DNA of 64,000 bases, from positions 1,860,001 to 1,924,000 of the forward strand of contig NZ_CP066776.1 in the NCBI RefSeq assembly GCF_010681825.2. Reading direction: 5' to 3'. Shown one piece after another: positions 24,367-33,599 of this stretch (position 1 is its first letter; each line of letters begins with the position of its first letter). A program made the translations under genes and the position numbers. The notes beneath the pieces were generated by a model. That model worked only from the letters and a program-made list of their open reading frames with translations, ran no database searches and was not told the origin of the DNA. Source of the stretch: Sulfuriroseicoccus oceanibius (GTDB lineage: Bacteria; Verrucomicrobiota; Verrucomicrobiia; Verrucomicrobiales; SLCJ01).

Positions 24367-25599
24367 ATGTCAGAGGGATTGAATTTGAAGTCCATGGTGG
24401 CTGGCCACATTGCGAACATTCCGCGATCCGGGATCCGCGATTTCTTCGAGCTGGTGCAGGGCCGTGAAGGGGTGATCTCACTCGGTGTGGGGGAGCCGGA
24501 CTTTTGCACGCCATGGCACATCCGCGAAGCTGCGATCTACTCGCTGGAAAAAGGTCAGACCAGCTATACCTCGAACCTTGGAGCGCCGCGCTTGCGCAGT
24601 GCGATCAGCGATTACGTCGAGGACTTTTTCGGCGTGCGCTATAACGATGCCGATGAGATTTTGGTAACGGTTGGTGTGTCCGAGGCGATCGATCTTGCAC
24701 TGCGTGCGCTGATCAATCCGGGCGAGGAAGTGATTTACCACGAGCCTTGTTATGTTTCGTACAGCCCGAGCATTGCGATGGCGTTGGGCAAAGCGGTGCC
24801 GGTGAAGACCTACGTGGAGGATGGCTTTTCCTTGCGTGCGGAAGAGATCGAGAAAGTGATCACCCCGCAGAGCAAGGTGTTGATGTTGAACTTCCCGACC
24901 AACCCTACGGGCGCGACGCTTGATCCGGTGGAGATGGAGAAGATCGCGGAGCTGAGCATCAAGCACAACTTGATCGTGATCACCGATGAGATCTACAGCG
25001 AGCTGCGTTACACCGAGGAGAAGCATCAGTCGATCGTGGCGCTTCCGGGGATGCGCGAGCGCACGATTTTGCTACACGGTTTCTCCAAGGCATTCGCGAT
25101 GACCGGTTTCCGTTTGGGCTATGCCTGCGGGCCTGCGGTTTTGATCGACGCGATGATGAAGATCCACCAGTACGGTGCGCTTTGTGCTCCGATCACCAGC
25201 CAGGCTGCTGCAGTCGAGGCGCTGGAAAATGGGGCTCCTGCGGTGGAGGAAATGCGCCGTTCGTATGACCAGCGCCGTCAGTTCATGGTTCGCAAGCTGA
25301 ACGAATTGGGGCTACCGACCTGTGATCCGGGTGGTGGTTTCTATGTGTTCCCAGACATTCGCGGCACGGGCATGACGAGCAGCGAGTTTGCCAAGGGCTT
25401 GCTCGAGGCTGAGAACGTGGCGGCTGTACCTGGTGATGCTTTTGGCGAGGCTGGTGCAGGTTTCCTGCGTTGCTGTTATGCGACGAGCTTTGATGAACTG
25501 CGTGAGGCAATGACTCGAATGGGGCGTTTTCTCAAGTCGATCGGGGTAGAGCCGGTGGCTGCGCCTTGCGCTGACGAAGTGGCGGCAACTGAGAGTTAG
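24367..25599 (+). CDS. Class I/II PLP-dependent aminotransferase
   Basis: 410 residues, typical for fold-type I aminotransferases. It shows SLGVGEPDFCTP at the N-terminus, the NFPTNPTGATL motif, the ITDEIYSELRY segment, and the PLP lysine in LHGFSKAFAMTGFRLGYACG. It is close to PatA/AspC-like enzymes of broad amino-acid specificity. A clear ribosome binding site (TTAGGAG) precedes the ATG at 24367. The Lrp-type gene is upstream and a CPBP protease gene begins 18 bases downstream. The exact amino-acid substrate cannot be told from sequence alone. Confidence 0.92.
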   Translation: MSEGLNLKSMVAGHIANIPRSGIRDFFELVQGREGVISLGVGEPDFCTPWHIREAAIYSLEKGQTSYTSNLGAPRLRSAISDYVEDFFGVRYNDADEILVTVGVSEAIDLALRALINPGEEVIYHEPCYVSYSPSIAMALGKAVPVKTYVEDGFSLRAEEIEKVITPQSKVLMLNFPTNPTGATLDPVEMEKIAELSIKHNLIVITDEIYSELRYTEEKHQSIVALPGMRERTILLHGFSKAFAMTGFRLGYACGPAVLIDAMMKIHQYGALCAPITSQAAAVEALENGAPAVEEMRRSYDQRRQFMVRKLNELGLPTCDPGGGFYVFPDIRGTGMTSSEFAKGLLEAENVAAVPGDAFGEAGAGFLRCCYATSFDELREAMTRMGRFLKSIGVEPVAAPCADEVAATES

Positions 25600-25617
25600 A
25601 ATAAGTCATCTGATCCA

Positions 25618-26370
25618 ATGGGAACCCCAGCCCTCAAACGGATGATGCGTCAGCCCGCCACGGCCTATATCGGGCCGATGGTGGTGTTTCAGTTGCTGTT
25701 GGCATTGGTACCGCTTTTTGCGCACAAGCACCCGAGCGCGCCTTGGTACGTGCAGATGCCGCAGCACTGGATCTACCCGCTGCAGACGGTACTCTGTGGC
25801 GCGATGATCGCGGTGTGGTGGAAGCATTATGAATGGACCAACACAACCTGGCGCAACGTGCTGCTCGGTCTGATCTGTGGGGTCGTTGGGATCGCGCTGT
25901 GGATTGCGCCGACTGAGATTTACTATCGATTGACTGCTGCTGGTGCTGAGATTCCCGAGTGGTGGGAGTATCTCGGCGTGCGCGAGCGTGAGGATGGGTT
26001 CGATCCGTATTTGGTCGAGTGGTCCGGCTGGGCAATTGCGTTGCGCTTGATCCGGATGACGATTGTGGTGGCATTTGTGGAGGAGTTCCTGTGGCGGGGC
26101 TTCCTGATGCGCTATCTGGTGGATATGGACAAGCCGTTCACCAGTACGCCGTTCGGGACGCATAACTGGCGGGTCTTCGGGATTGTCACGTTTTTTGTGG
26201 TGATTGTGCACCAGCCTGCGGACTATTTTGTGGCGGCCTTGTGGGGGGCGCTGGTGTATTGGGTTGCGGTCAAGACCAAGAGCTTGGCTGCGTGCGTGGC
26301 AATGCATGCGGTGGCAAACCTGGTCCTTGGCGTTTATATTCTGCAAACCGGCCACAACGGTCTTTGGTGA
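25618..26370 (+). CDS. CPBP-family intramembrane metalloprotease
   Basis: 250 residues with about six membrane helices. The catalytic motifs are present: EE at 155-156 with Arg160 (FVEEFLWRGFLMRYL), His198 (VIVHQPADYF) and His230 (ACVAMHAVANLV). The protein is the size of the CAAX-protease-related proteins that sometimes accompany exosortases, but no exosortase is in the window. It starts 18 bases after the aminotransferase gene and is probably cotranscribed. Substrate unknown. Confidence 0.87.
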   Translation: MGTPALKRMMRQPATAYIGPMVVFQLLLALVPLFAHKHPSAPWYVQMPQHWIYPLQTVLCGAMIAVWWKHYEWTNTTWRNVLLGLICGVVGIALWIAPTEIYYRLTAAGAEIPEWWEYLGVREREDGFDPYLVEWSGWAIALRLIRMTIVVAFVEEFLWRGFLMRYLVDMDKPFTSTPFGTHNWRVFGIVTFFVVIVHQPADYFVAALWGALVYWVAVKTKSLAACVAMHAVANLVLGVYILQTGHNGLW

Positions 26371-26442
26371 TCCGAGGGTGGGGCATTGTCGTCCCATGCG
26401 TCCTGGATGCCGATCTATTCAAATTATTATCCCGCGAGAATC

Positions 26443-28101
26443 ATGCGTATTGGATTCCTTCAGATCAACCCGACCATCGGTGCCATCGAGGCAAATACCG
26501 AGGCGATCATTCGTGAGTATCAGGCAGCTGTCGCCCAAGGGGCTGAGCTGGTGATTACTCCAGAGTTGGCGATTACCGGGTACCCGCCGAGGGATTTGTT
26601 GTGGAAGTCTCGCTTTGTGCCGGACAATCTCGATGCATTGAAGAAGATTGCCGGGGTGACGGGTGATGTGGCGCTGGTTGTGGGGCATGTTTCCCGCAAC
26701 CACGATCGTGAGGGGAACCCATTCTACAATAGTGCGTCGGTGCTGCAGGGGGGCTGTGTGGTGGATACCGTGCACAAGTCGCGTCTGCCGAGCTATGACG
26801 TGTTTGACGAGGCTCGTTACTTTGCCAAAGCGCGTGAGCGTCGGGTGGTGGAGATTGGCGGCCGCAAGGTGGGGATCACGATTTGTGAGGACATTTGGAC
26901 TGATGACTATTTGCCGGGGAACTTGTACCGCGAGGATCCGGCATCGCAGCTGGTTGCCGATGGGGCGGAAATCATCGTGAACTTGAGTGCATCGCCGTAC
27001 CACTCGGGCAAGCCGCGTGCACGCGTGGCGATGTTGCAATCGAAGGCGCGCTCGCTTGGCGTGCCGATTGCGTATTGCAACGTGGTTGGGGGTAACGACC
27101 AATTGGTTTTCGATGGTAGCTCGTTCGCGGTCACCGCGGAGGGTGATACGGCGGCTGTGTTGCCTGCGTTCAAGCCGGCCACTACGGTCATAGATTTGAG
27201 TGCGCGTGGCCGTGTTGCGGGCTTGGGGATCGACCCGACTTCGAGCTGGCCGGCGGATGGCTGTGCCGAGTGGATGGGCGCGCTGACACTTGGTGTGCGT
27301 GATTACGTGACCAAGTGTGGTTTCAAGTCGGTGGTGTTGGGGTTGAGTGGCGGGATCGACTCTGCATTGGTCGCTGCTATCGCGGCTGATGCGCTGGGGC
27401 CGGAGAACGTGACAGGTGTGTTGATGCCGAGCCCTTACTCGTCGCAGCACAGTATCGATGACGCGTTGGCCCTGTGTGAGAATTTGGGGATCAAGAGTCA
27501 CACGATCCGGATCGACGATATGTTTGCGTCGGTCAACGCGTCGTTGGCTGAGGTGTTTGCGGGCAAAGAGCCGGACCTTACCGAGGAAAACATTCAGGCT
27601 CGTTTGCGTGGTGTCTCCTTGATGGCGATCTCGAACAAGTTCGGTTCGCTGTTGTTGACCACTGGCAACAAGAGTGAGCTGGCGGTGGGGTATTGTACGA
27701 TTTACGGCGATATGTGCGGGGGGCTGGCGGTGATCAGTGATCTGCCGAAGACTGATGTCTACGCGTTGTCCAAGTGGATCAATCGCGAGGAAGAGCGCAT
27801 TCCGTGGAATACGATTCGCAAAGAGCCGAGTGCCGAGCTGCGTCCGGATCAGCGCGATCAGGACAGTTTGCCAGAGTATGCTGTGCTGGATGCCATTCTG
27901 GAGTGCTATGTCGAGAAGGGGATGAGCATTGCGGAGATTGCCGACGAAGGATTCGATGAGGAGACGGTGAAGTGGATTGCGCGCCGTGTGGACTTGAATG
28001 AATGGAAGCGTCAGCAGGCCGCCCCTGGTGTGCGTGTGACGTCCAAGGCATTCGGGATGGGGCGGCGGATTCCGATCGCCCAGGGGTACGTTGGTAGGTA
28101 G
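26443..28101 (+). CDS. nadE: Glutamine-dependent NAD+ synthetase
   Basis: The ATG at 26443 gives a 552-residue protein starting MRIGFLQINPTIG. The ATG at 26386 would add 19 unlikely residues. The N-terminal nitrilase-type glutaminase has a full Glu-Lys-Cys triad (TPELAITGYPPRD, VHKSRLPSYDVFDE, ITICEDIWTD). The C-terminal NAD synthetase has the SGGIDSALVAAIAADAL P-loop and TTGNKSELAVGY. It makes NAD+ from deamido-NAD+, ATP and glutamine in the cytoplasm. It is the last gene of the Lrp-aminotransferase-CPBP cluster, 72 bases after the CPBP stop. Confidence 0.96.
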   Translation: MRIGFLQINPTIGAIEANTEAIIREYQAAVAQGAELVITPELAITGYPPRDLLWKSRFVPDNLDALKKIAGVTGDVALVVGHVSRNHDREGNPFYNSASVLQGGCVVDTVHKSRLPSYDVFDEARYFAKARERRVVEIGGRKVGITICEDIWTDDYLPGNLYREDPASQLVADGAEIIVNLSASPYHSGKPRARVAMLQSKARSLGVPIAYCNVVGGNDQLVFDGSSFAVTAEGDTAAVLPAFKPATTVIDLSARGRVAGLGIDPTSSWPADGCAEWMGALTLGVRDYVTKCGFKSVVLGLSGGIDSALVAAIAADALGPENVTGVLMPSPYSSQHSIDDALALCENLGIKSHTIRIDDMFASVNASLAEVFAGKEPDLTEENIQARLRGVSLMAISNKFGSLLLTTGNKSELAVGYCTIYGDMCGGLAVISDLPKTDVYALSKWINREEERIPWNTIRKEPSAELRPDQRDQDSLPEYAVLDAILECYVEKGMSIAEIADEGFDEETVKWIARRVDLNEWKRQQAAPGVRVTSKAFGMGRRIPIAQGYVGR

Positions 28102-28110
28102 TTCTGGATG

Positions 28111-28143
28111 CTACGCTTTCGGCGTAGTCCCGCGACCGCGGGA
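28111..28143 (+). other. Two tandem small hairpins after nadE
   Basis: CTACGC-TTTCG-GCGTAG (28111-28127) is directly followed by TCCCGCG-AC-CGCGGGA (28128-28143). No T run follows, so it is not a standard terminator. The 8-bp satellite starts three bases later. The rest of 28285-28441 is not recognised. Confidence 0.5.
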
Positions 28144-28145
28144 TC

Positions 28146-28284
28146 GGAAGTCTGGAAGTCTGGAAGTCTGGAAGTCTGGAAGTCTGGAAGTCTGGAAGTC
28201 TGGAAGTCTGGAAGTCTGGAAGTCTGGAAGTCTGGAAGTCTGGAAGTCTGGAAGTCTGGAAGTCTGGAAGTCTGGAAGTCTGGA
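28146..28284. repeat. Perfect 8-bp tandem repeat (GGAAGTCT), 17.4 copies
   Basis: Seventeen exact copies of GGAAGTCT followed by GGA. Because 8 is not a multiple of 3, all six frames cycle through the same 24-base phase. This keeps long open frames on both strands, which are artefacts. It lies between nadE and the rplQ terminator. Confidence 0.97.
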
Positions 28285-28441
28285 TGGGCGGCGGTTGTGT
28301 TGCCCTTGCCGGGCTCGATAGGCGTGGGCAGTGAACCCATGCCGTTGGCATAGGCTGCGCTGGGGCGCACCTCCGGTGCTCGTTTTTTTTGATTGGACGG
28401 GTCGGCGGTGTGGCGGTGTGGCGGCTGAGCGCTTGCCGGGC

Positions 28442-28483
28442 AAAAAAAATCCGCCCGGCTGCTGGGAGGCAACCGGGCGGATT
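28442..28483 (-). terminator. Intrinsic terminator of the rpoA-rplQ unit
   Basis: The 11-bp stem AATCCGCCCGG (28448-28458) pairs with CCGGGCGGATT (28473-28483). On the minus strand the hairpin is followed by a run of Ts (28449-28442). It follows the rplQ stop by about 27 bases. Confidence 0.88.
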
Positions 28484-28510
28484 GGTGATTTTGCGGATCA
28501 GAGGGAAGGA

Positions 28511-28927
28511 TTAGTCCTTCGACTCTTCAGCTGCTGCAGGAGCGGCTTCCTCTTTAGGAGCCTTGATGGCAGCGAGGTCGACCCACTCGATGATGGCCAT
28601 TTCAGCGGAGTCGCTGGCGCGCTGACCGAGCTTGGTGATACGGGTGTATCCGCCCTGGCGGTCGGCGTTGGCAGGAGCCACGTTGTCGAAGAGCTCCTTC
28701 ACGATGGACTTGTGACGGAGGAAGGCAACGGCCTGACGGCGGGCGTGAAGATCGCCGCGCTTACCAAGGGTGACCATTTTCTCTGCAACCGGGCGCACAG
28801 CCTTGGCTTTTGCCAGGGTGGTGCGGATGCGGCCGTGCTCGACCAACGAGCAAACGAGGTTGGCAAGGAGCGAGCGACGGTGTGCTGCGGTGCGCTTGAG
28901 CTTAGAAACTTTGCGTGAATGTCTCAT
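28511..28927 (-). CDS. rplQ: Large ribosomal subunit protein L17 (bL17)
   Basis: 138 residues. It starts MRHSRKVSKLKRTAAHR and contains LLANLVCSLVEHGRIRTTLAK, the conserved core of bL17. The C-terminal tail is Ala/Glu rich (EEAAPAAAEESKD) and longer than in E. coli. It lies 47 bases after rpoA, the usual order, and ends at a clear terminator. Confidence 0.97.
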   Translation of the reverse strand: MRHSRKVSKLKRTAAHRRSLLANLVCSLVEHGRIRTTLAKAKAVRPVAEKMVTLGKRGDLHARRQAVAFLRHKSIVKELFDNVAPANADRQGGYTRITKLGQRASDSAEMAIIEWVDLAAIKAPKEEAAPAAAEESKD

Positions 28928-28974
28928 GATGGTGACGTGGTTGGATAAACAGGATGTGGTTGAGCTGACGAAGC

Positions 28975-30048
28975 TTAGTCGTCGAGGTTCTGGTTGATGA
29001 GGTCTGCAAGACCACCGTAGGTGTCGGCGGAAGCCAATGGGCTGATCGAGCTGATGCCTTCCATCAACGACGAGTCGATGTTCATGCCGAGCGAGAGGCC
29101 AAGCTCGGAGAGCTTTTCCTTGATCTCGTTGAGGGACTTCTTACCGAAGTTACGGTAGCGAAGCATTTCTGCCTCGGTCTTCATGGCGAGCTGGCCAACG
29201 CTGGTGATGTTTGCGTTGTTCAAGCAGTTCGCGGCACGGACGGAGAGCTCGATTTCGTTGACGCTCATGTTGAGGAGGCGCTTGAGTTCAGCGTTCTCTT
29301 CGTTTTGAGCTTCAGGAGCTTCGTCGAAGTTCACCAGCGAGTCGTCGTAGTTGACGAAGACGTCGAGGTGCTTGCGAAGGATGGCGGAAGCCTGGAGCAC
29401 GGCGTCGGATGGCTCGATGCGGCCGTCGGTCCAGAGTTCGAGGATGAGTTTGTCGTAGTCGGTCTTTTGTCCGACACGGGTGTTTTCCACGGCGTATTTG
29501 ACGCGGATCACAGGCGAGAAGATCGAGTCGATGGCGATGACGCCGATCGGCATGTCCTTGGTCTTGTTTTCTTCGCCGGTGTTGAATCCGCGGCCGACGC
29601 GCACTTCGAGTTCGGCTTCGAACTTGGTCTTGCGGTCGAGGTGGCAGATCACCTGGTCTTTGTTGATGACACCGTAGTGGTTGTCTTCGGTGATGTCACC
29701 AGCGGTGACGGCACCTTCCTTGTCCACGCTGATGGTCAGCACGCGTGGTTCTTTGTCCTCGCTGTTGTGGGAGAACTTAACCTTTTTGAGGTTGAGGATG
29801 ATTTCGGTGACGTCTTCGACCACGCCTGGAAGCGAGGTGAATTCGTGCTGAGCACCGGCGATCTTCACGGATGTGATGGCAGCGCCTTCAAGGGATGAAA
29901 GGAGAACGCGGCGCAGGGAGTTGCCGATGGTGTGACCGAAGCCGCTTTCAAATGGTTCGGCAACGAAGGTTGCGAAGGTATCGGTGGCGGTGTCCTCGTT
30001 TTTGACGAGGCGGTTCGGGAGTTCGAATCGAGCGAGTGTTGTTGACAT
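28975..30048 (-). CDS. rpoA: DNA-directed RNA polymerase subunit alpha
   Basis: 357 residues. The N-terminal assembly domain shows FEPFESGFGHTIGNSLRRVLLSS-type sequence. The C-terminal domain shows ELSVRAANCLNNANITSVGQL and FGKKSLNEIKEKL. It is slightly longer than in E. coli (329) because of a C-terminal extension after GLSLGMNID. It is followed by rplQ. A 600-base gap precedes it instead of rpsD, so the rest of the alpha operon is not adjacent and rpoA probably has its own promoter. Confidence 0.97.
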   Translation of the reverse strand: MSTTLARFELPNRLVKNEDTATDTFATFVAEPFESGFGHTIGNSLRRVLLSSLEGAAITSVKIAGAQHEFTSLPGVVEDVTEIILNLKKVKFSHNSEDKEPRVLTISVDKEGAVTAGDITEDNHYGVINKDQVICHLDRKTKFEAELEVRVGRGFNTGEENKTKDMPIGVIAIDSIFSPVIRVKYAVENTRVGQKTDYDKLILELWTDGRIEPSDAVLQASAILRKHLDVFVNYDDSLVNFDEAPEAQNEENAELKRLLNMSVNEIELSVRAANCLNNANITSVGQLAMKTEAEMLRYRNFGKKSLNEIKEKLSELGLSLGMNIDSSLMEGISSISPLASADTYGGLADLINQNLDD

Positions 30049-30650
30049 ATAATATCAGGTGCGCTGGGTTACCTCCGGCGGGCTTGTTTCCACCAACGGG
30101 TTGGTGGCTATCCCGGAGACCAACAGCGAGTTTTTTGAGCCCGCGATGGACAAGGACGTGACCGATAGCGAGGAATCCCGTCGAGTCAAGGGATTCCGGT
30201 GTATCGGTGCACGAAAGTTTACGTCTGTGATGTGAGGTGGATACCGATATTCTCGTCGATATCTCAATCCGGTTGGGTGAGTCGGAGATTCGGTCCTTAT
30301 CTTTATCTTCTTCCTGATCCGGATCCCATACCGATCAGTTCGATAGAGATTGGGATCGCGGTATCGATCTCAATGAGGAATTTCGAGATCCTTTGGGGAG
30401 GGGGCGGGAGGCATTACACCGCGTCCATGAGCGTCGTGCCTCAATCTGGCGAAAGCGCATACCTTGGGTTGAAAGTCAGCAAGCGATACCTGCTGTCGGT
30501 TATTAGCTTGGCACCGCTGGGTGAGCGGCTACGGTCACCTCGTGTGGCAAGGTCCGCCTCTCATTAACATTTTTCACCTCAACTCTCACATTTCTCCAGT
30601 AGCGTTTTGTTCAAGCTGACTGGTGAAAACGAAACCACTTCCCAGCATTT
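30049..30650. other. 602-base intergenic region upstream of rpoA
   Basis: No gene is seen. Two hairpins could form in the rpoA leader: CCACCA...TGGTGG (30090-30107) and GGAATCCC...GGGATTCC (30172-30197). The middle (30240-30380) is full of short ATC/GAT-rich direct and inverted repeats such as CCGATATTCTCGTCGATATC and ATCCGGATCC. The promoters of rpoA and of the gene at 30651 must lie here but cannot be pinned down. Confidence 0.5.
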
Positions 30651-31832
30651 ATGTTGCACCGATTCTATTGCTTGAGTGTTCTGTCGTTCGCTTTCCTTTT
30701 TCTTTGTCTTTGCCCGACCTCAATGGCCAAGGAAGTCAGCAGGCAGTGGAGGAACAAGGCAGGTCAGAGCATCAAGGCAACTCTGGTGGACATTGACTCC
30801 AAGGACCAGACCGTCACTCTTCTTCGTCACGATGGTGCGGAATTCACAATTCCCATCGACTCTCTTTCTGGGGCTGATCAAACGTACCTTCAGGATCGGG
30901 TGGATAACTACACTTGGACGGAAGTGCGTGCCCTCGATCCAGTGGATCCGAAGCTGCTGGAAGCACTCGATGCAATGAAGATTACCGATGGGCTGGATGT
31001 AACCGCGGTCAAGAGAGAGCGGCGTTCGACCTTCAAGACAAAGCGTGTCGCCCCCATCGGCTACCAGGAGAAGTATATCTGTAGTTACGACGGTGAAGTT
31101 CCTCAGCAGATGGCTGTCGACGATCGGGGTAATGTGGTCTTTTTGACCTGGAAGACCAAGCCGACCGGCATCCAGCGAATCTCTAAGGCCGGAGCGCTGA
31201 CCACCGTTTACGAATCGCCGGCGACCGCTGATTGCCAAATGAATACACCTGTGATCGGAGATCAATCCCGGATTGCTGCCATTCCGAATGGAGGGTTCTT
31301 TCTTATCTCTCGATGGAAGGAAGTTACCCGGACCAACGGCAATGTAGCTTACAAATCTCGGCTCGACTGTTTCTCGATGCAGCTTGGTCCGACCCAGCCC
31401 ATTTTTACCCCTCGTTTTACCGAGACCAGTTTCCCCTTGCGCGGCAGGATCCAGACCCTCCAAGTTTTTGCTGATGACCACCTCATCGTCCTCGATCAGC
31501 GAATTAGCCTTCACGATATGCCTAAACGCTCGACACGGGTCTCAGAGCGAGGCATCCCGCCAAGATATGACGCTACTTGGGGCTTGGACGCCCGGCCGCT
31601 TCAGGTGATCTCAGAGGATCGGATTCTGGCGGTTGGCTATGGAGGAGGGTACCGCTTGGTTTTTCTTGTCGATTTAGAGGCGAAGACCTTTGCTCCTGTC
31701 GGTCCGATTGCGAGTTCGCCCGAAGAAAGAGCATTACAGCTCAACCATCTGGCGGTGTCGCCCAACGGTCAGCATCTCGTGTACTTCAACGAGGACAAGA
31801 TGGCCTTCATGCGCTTGGAAATTGGGGGGTGA
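30651..31832 (+). CDS. Secreted SHD1-domain protein of unknown function
   Basis: 393 residues. A signal peptide (CLSVLSFAFLFLCLCPTSMA) is followed by an SHD1-type domain at residues about 30-85 (RQWRNKAGQSIKATLVDI, VTLLRHDGAEFTIPIDSLSG), common in Planctomycetes and Verrucomicrobia secreted proteins. The rest (about 130-393) has WD/propeller-like repeats (MAVDDRGNVVFLTWKT, HLAVSPNGQHLVYFNEDK) and probably folds as a beta-propeller. It stands alone and converges with zwf. Role unknown. Confidence 0.72.
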   Translation: MLHRFYCLSVLSFAFLFLCLCPTSMAKEVSRQWRNKAGQSIKATLVDIDSKDQTVTLLRHDGAEFTIPIDSLSGADQTYLQDRVDNYTWTEVRALDPVDPKLLEALDAMKITDGLDVTAVKRERRSTFKTKRVAPIGYQEKYICSYDGEVPQQMAVDDRGNVVFLTWKTKPTGIQRISKAGALTTVYESPATADCQMNTPVIGDQSRIAAIPNGGFFLISRWKEVTRTNGNVAYKSRLDCFSMQLGPTQPIFTPRFTETSFPLRGRIQTLQVFADDHLIVLDQRISLHDMPKRSTRVSERGIPPRYDATWGLDARPLQVISEDRILAVGYGGGYRLVFLVDLEAKTFAPVGPIASSPEERALQLNHLAVSPNGQHLVYFNEDKMAFMRLEIGG

Positions 31833-31895
31833 TCTCCATCAGCGCTTTGTTGGGGCTGGTGGAGAAAAGGCAAGTCCCATGCAGTAGTAGTTGGT

Positions 31896-33428
31896 CTACA
31901 GTCGGCGCCAGGTGCGTCCGCCTTCGGCGAGAAGGGCGTCGGCTTCGGCAGGGCCCCACGATCCGGCTTCGAATTCGGCCATTGGCGGTGGGTTGTCTGA
32001 CTGGTGCCAGGCGTGCTCGATCTGGTCGATGAACTTCCAGGCGTTTTCCACTTCGTCGCGGCGGGCGAAAAGGGTGGCGTCACCAGCCATGGCGTCGAGC
32101 AGGAGGCGTTCGTAGGCCTCCGGCGATGCCTTGCCGAAGCTGGTGGCGTAGCGGAAGTCCATCTTGACGCTCTCCATGCGGGTGGTGGCACCCGGGATCT
32201 TGGAAACCATGCGCAGCGAGTGGCCCTCGTCCGGCTGGATGCGGATGACCAGTACGTTTTCGCGGCCGCTGGTGTTGTCGCGGTTGAAGAGTACGTTCGG
32301 TGCCTTCTTGAAGTGGATCGAGATCTCGGTCGACTTCTTTGGCAGGCGTTTTCCAACGCGGACGAAGAATGGCACGCCTTCCCAGCGCCAGTTGTCGATA
32401 TGGAGTCGCAGGGCGACGTAGGCTTCGGTCATCGACTGCGGGTTGACGCGGTCTTCTTCGCGGTAGCCTGGCACGCTGTTGCCGTTGATCGAGCCGGCGG
32501 TGTACTGGCCACGCACGACGTTGGCGGCGACGTCCTCGGCGGTTGGCATCGGACGCAGCGAGCGGAGAACGTTTACCTTGGCGTCGCGGACGCCATCGGC
32601 GCTGAGGTCGACCGGTGGCTCCATGGCGACGAGGCTGAGCAACTGGAGCAGGTGGTTTTGGACCATGTCGCGCAGTGCACCTGCGGTGTCGTAGTAGCCG
32701 CCGCGTCCGCCTTCCATGCCGAGGTCTTCGGAGCAGGTGATCTGGACGTGGTCGATGAACTGATTGTTCCAGAGCGGCTCGAAGATGGCGTTGGCAAAGC
32801 GCAGCACCATGATGTTCTGAGCGGTTTCCTTACCGAGGTAGTGGTCGATGCGGTAGGTGTCCTTTTCTTCGAATGTGGCGTTGACCACTTCGTTGAGGTG
32901 CTTGGCGGTGGCGAGGTCCTTGCCGAATGGTTTTTCGACGATGACGCGCGACCACTTGTCACCACGGGCCTGGTTGAGGCCGGCTTCCTTGAGGTTCTCG
33001 AGGATGTCGTCGAAGAACTCAGGGGCACTTGCCAGGTAGAACAAGCGGTTGCATGGGCCACCGGCGGCGTCTTCCAATTCATCGAGGCGCTTTGCCAGCG
33101 ACTTGTAGCCGTCGAGGTCGGTGAACGTGCTCTGGTGGTAGTGAATGTTTTCGGCGTAGCTGTCCCAAAGTGTGTCGCTGTGGCCCTGGCGCGAGACTTT
33201 TGCGTTCATCTCGGCGAGCTCCTGGCGGAACTGTTCGTCGGACTTGTCGCGGCGGGCAAAGCCTACGATGCGGGTGCCGTGAGGGAGTTCTCCGTCGGCC
33301 GCGATGTTGTAAATAGCGGGAACCAGCTTGCGGTGGGTGAGGTCGCCTGTGGCACCAAAGATGACGATGGTGCATTGCTCGGCGATGTTGCGGGCGACTT
33401 GTTCCTCGCGAAACGGATTATCGGTCAT
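31896..33428 (-). CDS. zwf: Glucose-6-phosphate 1-dehydrogenase
   Basis: From the ATG at 33428 the protein has 510 residues, starting MTDNPFREEQVARN. The coenzyme motif IFGATGDLTHRKL and the active-site RIDHYLGKETAQNI are intact. It oxidises glucose 6-phosphate to 6-phosphogluconolactone with NADP+, the entry to the oxidative pentose phosphate pathway. An in-frame upstream start at 33494 would add 22 unlikely residues. It lies downstream of the rpiB-glyA terminator, so it is probably a separate transcript, though the neighbouring RpiB domain acts in the same pathway. Confidence 0.96.
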   Translation of the reverse strand: MTDNPFREEQVARNIAEQCTIVIFGATGDLTHRKLVPAIYNIAADGELPHGTRIVGFARRDKSDEQFRQELAEMNAKVSRQGHSDTLWDSYAENIHYHQSTFTDLDGYKSLAKRLDELEDAAGGPCNRLFYLASAPEFFDDILENLKEAGLNQARGDKWSRVIVEKPFGKDLATAKHLNEVVNATFEEKDTYRIDHYLGKETAQNIMVLRFANAIFEPLWNNQFIDHVQITCSEDLGMEGGRGGYYDTAGALRDMVQNHLLQLLSLVAMEPPVDLSADGVRDAKVNVLRSLRPMPTAEDVAANVVRGQYTAGSINGNSVPGYREEDRVNPQSMTEAYVALRLHIDNWRWEGVPFFVRVGKRLPKKSTEISIHFKKAPNVLFNRDNTSGRENVLVIRIQPDEGHSLRMVSKIPGATTRMESVKMDFRYATSFGKASPEAYERLLLDAMAGDATLFARRDEVENAWKFIDQIEHAWHQSDNPPPMAEFEAGSWGPAEADALLAEGGRTWRRL

Positions 33429-33540
33429 AGTAGGGTCGTGGTGTGCGGTGCCTGACTTGAGGGACGGTCGGACGCAGGCGTCGTGTTGGCCCACACTGGC
33501 GAGCGATGCGGGGGCTGAGCTGCCTGTGGGTGTTGGGTTA

Positions 33541-33576
33541 AAAATAGGCCGGACGGAGAGAGTTCTCCGCCCGGCG
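33541..33576 (-). terminator. Intrinsic terminator after rpiB-glyA
   Basis: A 12-bp stem (33549-33560 with 33565-33576, one mismatch) is followed on the minus strand by CTATTTTT. Confidence 0.8.
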
Positions 33577-33599
33577 TGATGAGGAAAGAGCGGGCGGGC

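Noticed and set aside
27779-28472. Open frames on both strands through the 8-bp repeat, with tandem SGSLEVWK-like or PDFQTSRL-like repeats
   Set aside because: The 8-bp unit has no stop in any frame, so all frames stay open. They are satellite artefacts and not repeat proteins.
32004-33455. Plus-strand open frame of 483 codons opposite zwf
   Set aside because: It mirrors the coding periodicity of zwf; the G6PDH motifs on the minus strand leave no doubt about which frame is real.
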